Source of the DNA: an uncultured Ruminococcus sp. | GTDB lineage: Bacteria > Bacillota > Clostridia > Oscillospirales > Acutalibacteraceae | Length of the DNA stretch: 64,000 nt | Reading direction: 5' to 3' | NCBI GenBank assembly: GCA_902801245.1 | Contig: CADCHW010000005.1 | Span: 1 to 64,000, forward strand | Shown: piece after piece, positions 17,468-26,715 of the stretch | Layout: each line of letters starts with the position of its first letter | How positions within the stretch are numbered: the stretch's first letter is position 1 | Position numbers and translations under genes: made by a program | The notes under the pieces: model-generated | What the model saw: only the letters and a program-made list of their open reading frames with translations | Told to the model about the DNA's origin: nothing | Database searches by the model: none

Positions 17468-20400
17468 TTAACCTATAAATATCTGTACCCAGTAATTACC
17501 GTCGGAAACATAACCAACACCAATTTCCGTGAATTTGTCACTAAGAATGTTAGCTCTGTGTCCTTCGGAATTCATCCATGCAGTAACTACTTCTTCCGGT
17601 GACTGCTGACCTTTTGCTATATTTTCGCCTGCTGACATATAGCTTACGCCGTAGGTATGCAGCATATCGCCAGGAGAACCGTAGGTAGGTGAAATATGGT
17701 CGAAATAATTATTGTCGTGCATATCCTGTGCTTTCATTGCTGCAAGCTTCGCCGCATCTGTATTGACTTTCAAAGCAGACAATCCGACTTTCGCACGCTC
17801 TGCATTAACAAGTGAAACTACTTGACTTTCAAAATCGTTTGCATTTGAATTTACAGTTATATTGTAAATCTTTGCTGATATTTTTTCGCTTGCGTCCTTA
17901 ACAATAATCTGAACCTGATATACACCTGTCTTTGACGGTGTAATAGTAGTGGAAGTTGTCTTTCCGAAATCGTTCTTTATATTCCATTCTGTATCGCCGG
18001 GCTTCTTATAGGAGAACTGATAAGAATATTTTCCCGTACCGCCTGTTGCAGAACCTGTTACTTTTACAGCAGTACCTACTTTAGTTTCCTCACTGCTTAC
18101 GGTGGAGGTATTTGTCAACTTAGAATAAACGTTAATTTCAAGTATCTTTTCAACTTCTGTTCCGTTGCTGTCTTTAACTTTTACAAGAACCTGATATGTA
18201 CCAACGGAAGTAGGCTGTAATTCTACAGATGTTGCTTTCTTATCGTAGGAACTCTTGACTGTCCAGTTTGCAGAATAGGGTTTCTTATACGAGAACGAAT
18301 AAACATAATCGCCTGTGCCGCCTGTTGCCAAACCGTCAATTGTTACTTTAGTTCCTGTTTGAACTGATGTGCTGCTTACTGTTGAAACATTCTTCAATTT
18401 CTCATTAACAACGATTGAAAATTCCTTAGTTGCTATTGTTCCGCTGCTGTCCTTTACGCTTACCTTAATCTTATATGTTCCTACTGTACCGAGTGTCATA
18501 TTTACAGATGTTGCTTTGCCGTATGCACTCTTTACAGATGTTGCTTTGCCGTATGCACTCTTGACAACCCATTTATCAGTTTCGGGTTTCAAATAGGAGA
18601 ACTCATAGGAATAACTTCCCTTTCCGCCCGATGCAGCACCTGTCAATGTTATGGTCTGATCTTTTACAATCAGTTGGCTGCTGACTGTTGAATTATTCTT
18701 CAATTTTTCGGAAACAACAATTGAGAATTCTTTCTCAGCCACTGTTGAATTTTTGTCTTTTACATTAACCTTGATTTTGTATGTACCAACTGTTCCGAGT
18801 GTCATATTTACAGAAGTTGCTTTTCCGTATGCACTCTTAACAACCCACTCTGTAGCTCCGGGCTTCAGGTAAGAAATCTCATACTGATTTCCGCCTACTC
18901 CGCCTGTTGCAGAACCTGTAATTGTAACAGTCTGATCTTTCTGAACAGATGTGCTGCTAACCGTTGAGGTATTCTTAAGTTTCTCGGTAACATCGATTGT
19001 CAATATTTTCTCAGCTACAGTACCGTAATTATCCTTAACCTTCACTTTTACCTGATACTCACCAACGGACGAAGGTGTGAAATCAATGGCAGAAGCAACA
19101 CCGTAAGCACTTTTAACTACCCATTTTTCAGCACCCGGCTTGAGATAAGAGAATTCATACTCATTTCCGCCTACTCCGCCTGTTGCAGAACCTGTTATTT
19201 TAACAGTAGAATCTTTCTGAACTGTTGAATAATTTGCTTTTGAAGTATTTGTCAAAGGATTTTTAACATAGATTGTAAAGGTCTTTGTAACAATTGTATT
19301 GTTCTTATCCTTTACGCTTACCACAACTTTGTATGTTCCGGTTTCGTTAAATGTAATGCTTGCATTTTTAGTTGTTGAGTAATCACGGAAAGTAGTCAAT
19401 TCTGTTTCGGTGGTCTTTCTGTAGGAGTAATTATAAGTTTTAGTACCTACACCGCCTGTTGCAGAACCTGTAAACTTAACCGGTATACCTGTCTGAACTG
19501 TAGTATAGTTTACTGTGGTATTATTTTTCAATTCTTCATTAACGGTAAGCTTTATTTCCTTGGTTGCCTTTGTGAGATTGCTGTCCGTAACATTGACAAT
19601 AACTGTATATTCACCAACAATTTTCGGGGTGAATTTTGCTGTTGTTCCCTTTCCGTAATTTTGGATTAAGTGCGATGTTTCCGAATCGGGTTCTTTGTAG
19701 TAGAAAGAGTAAGAATATGCGTTACCGTTTAACAATACGCCGTCACTTGCTGCACCTGTAATATTAACCTCTTTACCAACCTGTACCGGGTTTGGGGTTA
19801 CAGTGGAATTATTCTTAAGAACTTTCTTAACGTCAACAGAAATATTTTCTTTTGATACTTCTGCCTTATAGCTGTCTTTTGCTACTACTTTGATTTTATA
19901 AGTACCTTCCTTTGAAGGTGTCATTTCTACAGTTGTTGCTTTGCCGAAATCACTCTTTAATGTCCATGTTGTTTCACCGGGCTTCTTATAGTAGAACGCA
20001 TATGTATAAGGTGCTGCACCGCCCTCTGCTTTACCGGTTACTTTAAAGGTTTTACCGATTTGAACCGCAGTTTTATTTATTGTCGAAAGATTTTTCAATG
20101 TGTCTGAAACATTAACCTTTTCAATTGTTTTTACTGCTGTTCTTTTGTTTTTATCTGTAACGGTTACCTGTACATCATAAGTTGTTGCTTCGGCTGCCTT
20201 GAACGACGCTGTGCCGTCGGAGATTGTAGACCAGCTTGTTGCCGAACTTTTCTTATACTTATATGTATATGTATACGGAGATGTACCGCTTCCTGCCGAA
20301 CCGTTAATTTTAACGGTATCTCCAACATAATACTGTGCTGCATCCAATGTTGAATTATTTACAAGAGCCGAATTAACGGTAACTGTGAATGTTTTGGCAG

Positions 20401-22678
20401 CAGAATCTATTTCGTTTGAACTGCTGCTGTCTTCTGCTGTTACAGTGATTGTATATTTTCCTGTTTTTTGAGGTTTAAAGCTATAGGAGGTGTCCGTTGT
20501 TGTTTTGCTTGCTTTGTCGGAGTTTGTACTGTCACTGTAAGCATATGTATACTTATAGCTGCCCGAACCGCCCGAGGCTTTACCTGTGAGAGTGATTGTA
20601 TCACCTACACAGACCTGACTGCTTTCTATGGCTTCACTGCCGCTTGATTTATAGCTGATTGTAGAGTTATTTGTAATATTTGAATATCCTACATTTAATG
20701 TCAAAATTTTGGTATCTGTATGACCTACACTGTCTTTAACATCAACTTTGATTTCATATGTACCCTGATTTACAGGTGAGAACGACATGGTAGTAACATT
20801 AGCTGCATATGGAGTTCCCTTTGTAGTCCAAGCTGTAGTATCTTTTAATCTGTAATAAAAAGCGTACAAATATCCGCCCGAGCCGCCGCTTGCTTTGCCT
20901 GTTACTGTTGCGGTTTCTCCAATTTTAATACTTGTTGAATTTACGGTTGAAGTATTTGTAAGACCTGCCGCTACATTAACCGTAAAGGTTGCAGTCTTAC
21001 CGCTGTATGATGCTGTTACGGTTTTATTGCCTGTTGCGGTACTGCTAAAGCCGCTGAATGTTGCAGAACTTGTAACATCAGCTGTTGTGCCGTTGTCATA
21101 TTTTGCTGTAACAACTATACCCGTTTTATCAAATGTATCGCCTACATAATACTGAGTTTTAGCGTTTGTTGTATTAAGAGAAATACTTGAAATTGGAACT
21201 GCTATAACATTTACTTTAAATGTTGCAGTTTTTCCTCCGTATGATACCGTTATAGTTTTCTCACCGATTGTTTTGCTGTCAAATCCGCTAAAACTTGCAC
21301 TGTTCGTAACGTCTACGGTTGAGTTGTCGTTATATGTTGCATTAACAACCAATCCGCTTTTATCAAAGCTATCTCCAACATAATATGTTGTTTTTGTGGG
21401 TGCTGTAACTGTAAGACTTGTAACTGTCTTAGCTAAAATTGTTACAGAAAAACCTGTTGTTTTAGTAATTCCATTTTCGGTATATGATACTGTTATAGTT
21501 TTTGTACCTGCTGTAGAGCTGTCAAAGCCTGTAGTTTTTACACTGCTTGTAACATCTTTTGTCGTACCGTTATTGTATGTTGCCGTAATCTTCATACCGG
21601 AAGAATTAAAACTTTGACCTACATAATATGTAGTAGTGGTCGGCTTTGTTGTAACTGCAATGCTTGAAAGCTCGATTGCTTTAATAGTTACGGAAAAGCT
21701 TGCTGTTCTGGTAATACTGCCCTCTGTGTAAAAAACTGTTACGGTTTTTGTGCCTGCTGTTGAGCTGTCAAAACCGGAAGTTTTCACACTGTTTGTAACA
21801 TCTGCTGTTGTTCCGTTAGTGTATGTTGCTGTAATTTTCATACCGGCAGTATTTAAGGATTGTCCTACATAATACGTAGTTGTAGTTGGTTTTGCCGTAA
21901 CCGCAATACTTGAAAGCTCAACCGCTTTAACCGTTACGGAAAAAGTGGCTGTTTTAGTAACATTGTTTTCAGTATATGAAACCGTTACGGTTTTTGTGCC
22001 TGCCGAACTTAAAGAAGGAGATGAAACTGTAGCCGAGCTTGTAACATCTTCGGAAGAACCGTCACTGTAAACAGCATTAACAACTATACCTGTTTTATCA
22101 AACGTTTCACCGACATAATATGTAGTTTTATTAGGTGATGTTACTTTAATAGACGAAAGTGTTTTCACAGCATCGGACGCATTAACATATCTGATTGATA
22201 TTTTATTCGCTGAAATATCTTTCAAGTCTTTATCATAAAATTCTTTTACAGTTAAGCCGTACGTAAAATTTGTTGCTGCACGAACCGTTCTGAAATTAAA
22301 TTTAATGAGATCCGTCTTTTGATTAAACGTAACTCCTCCGTCTTTAAAACGTATAGCCGCCATAATATCGGTGTATGTATAGCCGACGGGACTGGAATTC
22401 ACCTCAACAGCCGCATTTTCTACATTGCTGTCAATAGCCTCATAGCCTGTATACAAGAAATTTGAATAAGCTTTATCAAGATCTAACAAAATTCCCTGAA
22501 CATTACTTGCGGCATCAATTGACACAATAACGCTAATTACATCGCCGGCTGCCGCATTGATTGATACTGTACTTGCACCGCTTGCATAATCATCGGTTTC
22601 CGCCGCCTGAGAAGCAATCGGAAAGCAAGATACTGCTATCAACGCCGACAGTATCAGGCTCAACAATTTTTTAACCAT
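17468..22678 (-). CDS. Giant secreted Ig-repeat protein with C-terminal CAP domain
   Basis: A 1736-residue exported protein. A signal peptide (ending near SQAAE) is followed by a cohesin-like beta domain (about 30-165). Five group-3 bacterial Ig-like domains come next, each with a TYYVG...TFDKTGI-type start and a DVT-S motif. About eleven PKD/Y_Y_Y-like repeats follow, each beginning L-N-STV and carrying GSATGG-G. The last 125 residues are a CAP/SCP domain with LVNAERAKVGLSAL, HDNNYFDHISP, SAGENIA and WMNSEGHRANIL. No sortase motif, dockerin or SLH domain is seen, so it is probably secreted or loosely wall-held. A precise 30-bp tandem duplication lies at 18501-18560. An SD (AGGAGGAT) and a good promoter precede it; it is monocistronic. 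Confidence 0.9.
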   Translation of the reverse strand: MVKKLLSLILSALIAVSCFPIASQAAETDDYASGASTVSINAAAGDVISVIVSIDAASNVQGILLDLDKAYSNFLYTGYEAIDSNVENAAVEVNSSPVGYTYTDIMAAIRFKDGGVTFNQKTDLIKFNFRTVRAATNFTYGLTVKEFYDKDLKDISANKISIRYVNASDAVKTLSSIKVTSPNKTTYYVGETFDKTGIVVNAVYSDGSSEDVTSSATVSSPSLSSAGTKTVTVSYTENNVTKTATFSVTVKAVELSSIAVTAKPTTTTYYVGQSLNTAGMKITATYTNGTTADVTNSVKTSGFDSSTAGTKTVTVFYTEGSITRTASFSVTIKAIELSSIAVTTKPTTTTYYVGQSFNSSGMKITATYNNGTTKDVTSSVKTTGFDSSTAGTKTITVSYTENGITKTTGFSVTILAKTVTSLTVTAPTKTTYYVGDSFDKSGLVVNATYNDNSTVDVTNSASFSGFDSKTIGEKTITVSYGGKTATFKVNVIAVPISSISLNTTNAKTQYYVGDTFDKTGIVVTAKYDNGTTADVTSSATFSGFSSTATGNKTVTASYSGKTATFTVNVAAGLTNTSTVNSTSIKIGETATVTGKASGGSGGYLYAFYYRLKDTTAWTTKGTPYAANVTTMSFSPVNQGTYEIKVDVKDSVGHTDTKILTLNVGYSNITNNSTISYKSSGSEAIESSQVCVGDTITLTGKASGGSGSYKYTYAYSDSTNSDKASKTTTDTSYSFKPQKTGKYTITVTAEDSSSSNEIDSAAKTFTVTVNSALVNNSTLDAAQYYVGDTVKINGSAGSGTSPYTYTYKYKKSSATSWSTISDGTASFKAAEATTYDVQVTVTDKNKRTAVKTIEKVNVSDTLKNLSTINKTAVQIGKTFKVTGKAEGGAAPYTYAFYYKKPGETTWTLKSDFGKATTVEMTPSKEGTYKIKVVAKDSYKAEVSKENISVDVKKVLKNNSTVTPNPVQVGKEVNITGAASDGVLLNGNAYSYSFYYKEPDSETSHLIQNYGKGTTAKFTPKIVGEYTVIVNVTDSNLTKATKEIKLTVNEELKNNTTVNYTTVQTGIPVKFTGSATGGVGTKTYNYSYRKTTETELTTFRDYSTTKNASITFNETGTYKVVVSVKDKNNTIVTKTFTIYVKNPLTNTSKANYSTVQKDSTVKITGSATGGVGGNEYEFSYLKPGAEKWVVKSAYGVASAIDFTPSSVGEYQVKVKVKDNYGTVAEKILTIDVTEKLKNTSTVSSTSVQKDQTVTITGSATGGVGGNQYEISYLKPGATEWVVKSAYGKATSVNMTLGTVGTYKIKVNVKDKNSTVAEKEFSIVVSEKLKNNSTVSSQLIVKDQTITLTGAASGGKGSYSYEFSYLKPETDKWVVKSAYGKATSVKSAYGKATSVNMTLGTVGTYKIKVSVKDSSGTIATKEFSIVVNEKLKNVSTVSSTSVQTGTKVTIDGLATGGTGDYVYSFSYKKPYSANWTVKSSYDKKATSVELQPTSVGTYQVLVKVKDSNGTEVEKILEINVYSKLTNTSTVSSEETKVGTAVKVTGSATGGTGKYSYQFSYKKPGDTEWNIKNDFGKTTSTTITPSKTGVYQVQIIVKDASEKISAKIYNITVNSNANDFESQVVSLVNAERAKVGLSALKVNTDAAKLAAMKAQDMHDNNYFDHISPTYGSPGDMLHTYGVSYMSAGENIAKGQQSPEEVVTAWMNSEGHRANILSDKFTEIGVGYVSDGNYWVQIFIG

Positions 22679-22711
22679 AAATATCCTCCTAGTACTAAAA
22701 TATATAGTTTT

Positions 22712-22740
22712 ATTTTATCACAAAACAATGATTTTGTAAA
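22712..22740 (-). promoter_or_regulatory. Sigma-A-type promoter of the CAP surface-protein gene
   Basis: In minus-strand sense TTTACA (22740-22735), 17 bases, TAAAAT (22717-22712), 34 bases before the ATG. The spacer contains the palindrome ACAAAATCATTGTTTTGT overlapping the -35 box, a possible operator. Confidence 0.65.
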
Positions 22741-22812
22741 TAAATAATAGATAATTCTCAATTACAATTTTTACCCCAAATATTAAGTGATATTGCACAA
22801 AAATTTGAACTA

Positions 22813-22846
22813 AAAAAAGAGAGAAAGTTTCCTTTCTCCCTTTTGT
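22813..22846 (-). terminator. Intrinsic terminator after the PLP lyase-like gene
   Basis: In minus-strand sense GGGAGAAAG, loop GAAA, CTTTCTCTC, then seven T residues, beginning eight bases after the stop codon at 22854. Separates this gene from the CAP gene. Confidence 0.85.
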
Positions 22847-22853
22847 GTGAAAT

Positions 22854-24143
22854 TTATTTAAGCAAATTTTTATCAATTAAATCGGCATCATACAATTTCT
22901 GAACCGACATCAATATACCGAGTTTCGCATGATACCAAGTCAAGCCGCCCTGAAAATACACCGCATACGGTTCACGAACAGGTCCGTCCGCACTTAGTTC
23001 TATTGACGACCCCTGAACAAATGCACCTGCCGCCATAATTACCTCCGAATCATAGCCGGGCATTGCCCACGGCTCGGGAGTAACGTAGCTGTCAACAGGA
23101 GCAGCCGCCTGAATACCCTTGCAGAATGCAACCATACGTTCTTTTGAACCCAGCTCCACCGCCTGAATTATATCGTGACGGCTCTCTGTCGAATTCGGAA
23201 CAACCTTAACACCCAGCTTCTCATAACAGCGGCTTGCAAAAATTGCACCTTTCAACGCACCTGCTACTACAGTCGGCGACATAAAAAATCCCTGATAGAA
23301 CGACGGCATAATGCCGAGATTTGCACCTACTTCCTGCCCCAAGCCCGGAGCACTGAGCCTGTAGGCACACTTTTCCACACAATCTGCCGTTCCGCAGATA
23401 TAGCCGCCAATCGGAGCAAGTCCACCGCCGGGATTCTTAATAAGCGAGCCTACTATCATATCCGCACCTACATTTGACGGCTCAATTTTTTCAACAAATT
23501 CCCCGTAGCAATTATCAACCATACAAATTATATCCGGTTTAATAGATTTCACAAAAGTTATAAGCTCACCAATTTGAGTTACGGAAAATGTAGGACGTGT
23601 CTGATAACCTTTTGAACGTTGTATAGTTACCATTTTTGTTTTGCTGTTAATGGCTGATTTAATACTGTCATAGTCAAAAGTACCGTCTTCGAGCAAATCA
23701 ACCTGTGAATATGTAATACCGAATTCCTTTAAGGAACATTTCGATTCACGAATACCGATAACCTCTTCAAGAGTATCATACGGCTTGCCTACAGGTGAAA
23801 GCAGTTCATCTCCGGGGCGTAAAATCGCAGAAAGTGCCACTGCCAAAGCGTGTGTACCGCAGGTTATCTGAGGACGGACAAGAGCCGCTTCCGTGCCGAA
23901 ACATGACGCATAAACCTTTTCAAGGTTATCTCTTCCTACATCGTCATAGCCGTAGCCGGTAGTAGCCGCAAAACACGTGGCATTTACCCTGTTTTCCTGC
24001 ATAGCCGAAATAACTTTAAGCTGATTATATTCTGCCGTTTCGTCTATTTCTTCAAATCTTTCTTTAAGTTCGTTAAGTATTTTATTTCCAAAGTTTATAA
24101 CTTCATCGCATATACCTAATTTATTATACATTTTATTATACAT
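22854..24143 (-). CDS. Methionine gamma-lyase family PLP enzyme (aluminium-resistance type)
   Basis: A 429-residue fold-type I PLP protein of the YnbB family, often labelled methionine gamma-lyase or aluminium resistance protein; the true substrate is not established. Visible are NRVNATCFAATTGYGYDD, the cofactor aromatic/phosphate region QITCGTHALAVAL, the aspartate in CMVDNCYGEF, and the Schiff-base lysine in GSLIKNPGGGLAP. The start is the first of two in-frame ATGs (MYNKMYNK); AGGAAT is some nine bases upstream, so the second could be used. DUF6472 lies just upstream in the same direction. Confidence 0.88.
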   Translation of the reverse strand: MYNKMYNKLGICDEVINFGNKILNELKERFEEIDETAEYNQLKVISAMQENRVNATCFAATTGYGYDDVGRDNLEKVYASCFGTEAALVRPQITCGTHALAVALSAILRPGDELLSPVGKPYDTLEEVIGIRESKCSLKEFGITYSQVDLLEDGTFDYDSIKSAINSKTKMVTIQRSKGYQTRPTFSVTQIGELITFVKSIKPDIICMVDNCYGEFVEKIEPSNVGADMIVGSLIKNPGGGLAPIGGYICGTADCVEKCAYRLSAPGLGQEVGANLGIMPSFYQGFFMSPTVVAGALKGAIFASRCYEKLGVKVVPNSTESRHDIIQAVELGSKERMVAFCKGIQAAAPVDSYVTPEPWAMPGYDSEVIMAAGAFVQGSSIELSADGPVREPYAVYFQGGLTWYHAKLGILMSVQKLYDADLIDKNLLK

Positions 24144-24161
24144 AATTAAATATTCCTGACA

Positions 24162-24344
24162 TCAATTTTGTTTTTGCACTATTTTATATTCATCACCCAT
24201 ACGAAAATATGGACAGCTTTTAAATTGACCCTGAATGAACCTATAGTATTCGTCTTCATCAAGGTTCACTGTACATTCGTAACATTCGTATTCTTCGTTG
24301 TAAGAGTAATTTACGCAGTAATCGCAGTTGGATTTCCCGTTCAT
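24162..24344 (-). CDS. DUF6472-type small Cys-rich protein
   Basis: A 60-residue protein with SNCDYCVNYSYNEEYECYEC, then NLDEDEYYRFI and CPYFR. Five cysteines in C-x2-C and C-x2-C-type spacing suggest metal binding. It matches my memory of DUF6472, a family common in Clostridia and without known function. GGTGAT precedes the ATG. It lies between spoIIIAD and the PLP lyase gene, all on the minus strand, where spoIIIAE would usually be. Confidence 0.75.
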   Translation of the reverse strand: MNGKSNCDYCVNYSYNEEYECYECTVNLDEDEYYRFIQGQFKSCPYFRMGDEYKIVQKQN

Positions 24345-24415
24345 AATATCACCGCCTACTATATTATAGCACAGATTCGACCCTTTAATGTAAATTTTTT
24401 GAAAACATTCAATAG

Positions 24416-24817
24416 TTATTTTGCACTTAAAAAGTCGTAAATCATCTCAATCAAATCACCATAGAGCGGAACTGCAAGAAGCAGAATTATCAGTTTACCG
24501 GCAATCTCGATTTGTGAGGCAATTGAGCCGCTCCCGTTCTCTTTGCATATATCAACAGAAATTTGAGTCACGTAACAAATACCCAGAGATTTTATTAAAA
24601 TAGAAATATAGTTATTATTGATATTAGCACTAGACGTCAAGTCGTTGACCGAATCAAAAATTTGACTTAACATCGGTAAAACCATGAAGCAAATCAATGT
24701 TATTGCCGAAATAATTATCAATGCCGCAATCTCACCGTTATATTTTTTTATTGCAACGCTCCCAAGCACCGCAAAAATTCCCAACACACATACAGAAATA
24801 ATATCCATAATTATCAC
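24416..24817 (-). CDS. spoIIIAD: Stage III sporulation protein AD
   Basis: A 133-residue multi-spanning membrane protein, part of the SpoIIIA-SpoIIQ feeding channel between mother cell and forespore. It has four hydrophobic segments and the family-typical SLGICYVTQISVDICKENGS and LIEMIYDFLS. Its ATG overlaps the spoIIIAC stop (ATGA), so the two are translationally coupled. It is the last spoIIIA gene here: AE, AF, AG and AH do not follow. Confidence 0.92.
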   Translation of the reverse strand: MIIMDIISVCVLGIFAVLGSVAIKKYNGEIAALIIISAITLICFMVLPMLSQIFDSVNDLTSSANINNNYISILIKSLGICYVTQISVDICKENGSGSIASQIEIAGKLIILLLAVPLYGDLIEMIYDFLSAK

Positions 24818-25008
24818 AATCCAAACAAAGATTTAACAGTTGTGAACAACGAACTTACCTGCTGAACAACCATTGTAAGTACAAGAATAAGTCCTACAAG
24901 TGCAGTCATCATAGCTTGGTCATCTCTTCCGGCTCTCGACAAAACTTGATTCAGTACCGCAACTATTATACCTATTGCAGCAATTTTAAACAACAAATCT
25001 ATATCCAT
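24814..25008 (-). CDS. spoIIIAC: Stage III sporulation protein AC
   Basis: A 64-residue two-span membrane protein beginning MDIDLLFKIAAIGIIVAVLN and containing QVLSRAGRDDQAMMTALVG, the hallmark of SpoIIIAC. AAAGGA precedes the ATG. It lies between spoIIIAB and spoIIIAD in the normal order. Confidence 0.94.
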   Translation of the reverse strand: MDIDLLFKIAAIGIIVAVLNQVLSRAGRDDQAMMTALVGLILVLTMVVQQVSSLFTTVKSLFGL

Positions 25009-25031
25009 TTTTACTTATCCTTTCTTTTATA

Positions 25032-25535
25032 TTACAATAAAACTATTATTATAACAAGTCCAATATAAATTGAAGCTGTCATATAAACCTTTGAATTTTT
25101 TCGTTTATCCTCAATCGCATTTTCTATGTAATAATCAATTCGTTCAACTGCATTTTCAAGAAGAGAAATCTGTCCGTCTGTATCACTTGTTCCCAGTTTT
25201 GAAAGTACATCGGTTATAAAATATTTTTCTTCTTTAGATAAAACACTCACACAAGATGAACACTCTATCCCATTTATGATACTTTTTTCAGAGGTTAAAC
25301 CGTTCTTTAAATTTTCGGAAATGTTATTTGTTAGCTGAGATATGTTATAATCAGTACATTCAGAGAAAAGTTGTGTCAATGTCGGCATTTGATAAGTTAT
25401 TTCAATTTTAAATTGTTGCAGCAATGATTTTATTGATTTTAAAATTTTAATTTTGTCATTTAATCTTTCGTTGAGTGAAAATCCTATCAATACAGATGTT
25501 ACAAAAATAAATAATAATCCGATATATTTAATCAA
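25032..25535 (-). CDS. spoIIIAB: Stage III sporulation protein AB
   Basis: A 167-residue protein with a hydrophobic N terminus (IGLLFIFVTSVLIGFSLNER), a helical domain with RLNDKIKILKSIKSLLQQFK and EIDYQ-like EITYQMPTLTQ, and a C-terminal membrane segment (IYIGLVIIIVLL). The layout matches SpoIIIAB, a partner of the GspF-like part of the complex. Its start overlaps the end of spoIIIAA by eight bases. Confidence 0.9.
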   Translation of the reverse strand: MIKYIGLLFIFVTSVLIGFSLNERLNDKIKILKSIKSLLQQFKIEITYQMPTLTQLFSECTDYNISQLTNNISENLKNGLTSEKSIINGIECSSCVSVLSKEEKYFITDVLSKLGTSDTDGQISLLENAVERIDYYIENAIEDKRKNSKVYMTASIYIGLVIIIVLL

Positions 25536-26451
25536 ACTCTATATCCTCCAAGTTGTAAATCTTATCAATTTTACAGAATGATTTGCTTTCCAAAAATACT
25601 ATCTCACCAAATGCACGAGTTTTCAATAAACTTAAAATTGACGGATTTTTCAATGCATTATTCAAATTATCACAATGTACCGTAGCAATTAATTTCACAC
25701 CATAATTTATTGTATAAATTACACTCTCAATGTCATCGCCTGTAAGTTCATCACAAACTATCAGATTTGGGGACATAGTACGTATAGCCTGAATTATAGC
25801 TTTACTTTTAGGATAATTACAATACACATCACATAAACCCATATCAAAGATACTTTTCCCATTGAATGTAGACGAAATTTCCGACCGTTCATCTATTACC
25901 GAAACTTTTTCATAATAATTTTCCGATAAAGTCCTTGACAAATCACGAAGCAGCGTAGTCTTTCCCGTGGACGGTACTCCGCAAATTAAAACACCTTTTT
26001 TAATGTTAATACTTTTAAGAAATATTTCCGAGCAGCCTATGTATTGCCTTGCTATTCTGATATTCATACTCGTAATGTCTATAACCGATTTAATATTGTT
26101 AGTATTATTCACCGCCGTTCCGCAAATTCCTATTCGATGACCGCCACGAACTGTAATAAATCCGTTGTTTATGTCATTCTGGTGTTTATAAATCGAATAT
26201 TCGCAAAGTCCGGCAAAGGCATTTTTCAACGAAGCGAATGTTACAATAACGTAATTATTTGTTGTTCCCAATTTTTCAAGAGGAATTATATCACTGTTTT
26301 TCAAAATGAAATATGGTTTATTTTTTATGTATAGAACAACAGGCTTGTCACTTCGTATTCTAACTTCGTTGATATTGGCTTTAATATTTTTCATTACAGT
26401 GTAAAAATCTTTATCAAAACATTTAAAAACATTCTCCAAAGTTTTGTCCAT
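25528..26451 (-). CDS. spoIIIAA: Stage III sporulation protein AA (ATPase)
   Basis: A 307-residue AAA/secretion-type ATPase thought to power the SpoIIIA channel. Visible are the Walker A motif ICGVPSTGKTTLLRDLSR, Walker B NLIVCDELTGDD, and the upstream signature VRGGHRIGICGTAV with INEVRIRSDKPV near the N terminus. All catalytic motifs appear intact. It is the first gene of the four-gene spoIIIAA-AD run; the 264-bp gap upstream is shared with the divergent response-regulator gene. I cannot identify a sigma-E promoter with confidence. Confidence 0.95.
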   Translation of the reverse strand: MDKTLENVFKCFDKDFYTVMKNIKANINEVRIRSDKPVVLYIKNKPYFILKNSDIIPLEKLGTTNNYVIVTFASLKNAFAGLCEYSIYKHQNDINNGFITVRGGHRIGICGTAVNNTNNIKSVIDITSMNIRIARQYIGCSEIFLKSINIKKGVLICGVPSTGKTTLLRDLSRTLSENYYEKVSVIDERSEISSTFNGKSIFDMGLCDVYCNYPKSKAIIQAIRTMSPNLIVCDELTGDDIESVIYTINYGVKLIATVHCDNLNNALKNPSILSLLKTRAFGEIVFLESKSFCKIDKIYNLEDIEFD

Positions 26452-26612
26452 ATTATCACTCCGTTTGTGTCTATGTTAAATATATGCGTTAGTGTGAAGA
26501 AATAGAACATCTTTTGTTATTTTGAAATTAATAATTATGTATCATAATATTATATTTTCTTTAGAAAACAACAAATTACATCAAAATACTATTTATATTT
26601 CTTTTAAAGAAT

Positions 26613-26686
26613 TTTACAGTACCGTTATTTGTGGTATTATATTAATATGTGTGATTTTTAAAGCTGCAATCGGGAAATGCAGTTTT
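26613..26686 (+). promoter_or_regulatory. Promoter and weak attenuator-like hairpin before the LytTR regulator
   Basis: TTTACA (26613-26618), 16 bases, TATTAT (26635-26640) is a plausible promoter. The transcript would then form AAAGCTGCA paired with TGCAGTTTT (26660-26668, 26678-26686), followed by a T-rich run, resembling a small terminator or attenuator just before the ribosome site TTAGGAG. The promoter is plausible; the attenuator is inference. Confidence 0.45.
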
Positions 26687-26715
26687 TAGTATTTTTTATA
26701 TTAGGAGATATATGT

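Noticed and set aside
18369..21617. Plus-strand frames opposite the CAP protein with Val/Pro-rich repeats
   Set aside because: They mirror the repeated Thr/Val codons of the minus-strand gene; the signal peptide, domains and CAP motifs fix the true strand.
26537..26689. A 50-codon frame upstream of the LytTR regulator with a hydrophobic, two-Cys C-terminal half, a possible AgrD-like peptide
   Set aside because: No ribosome site before its ATG, and the likely promoter and attenuator hairpin of the regulator lie within it. No AgrB is present.
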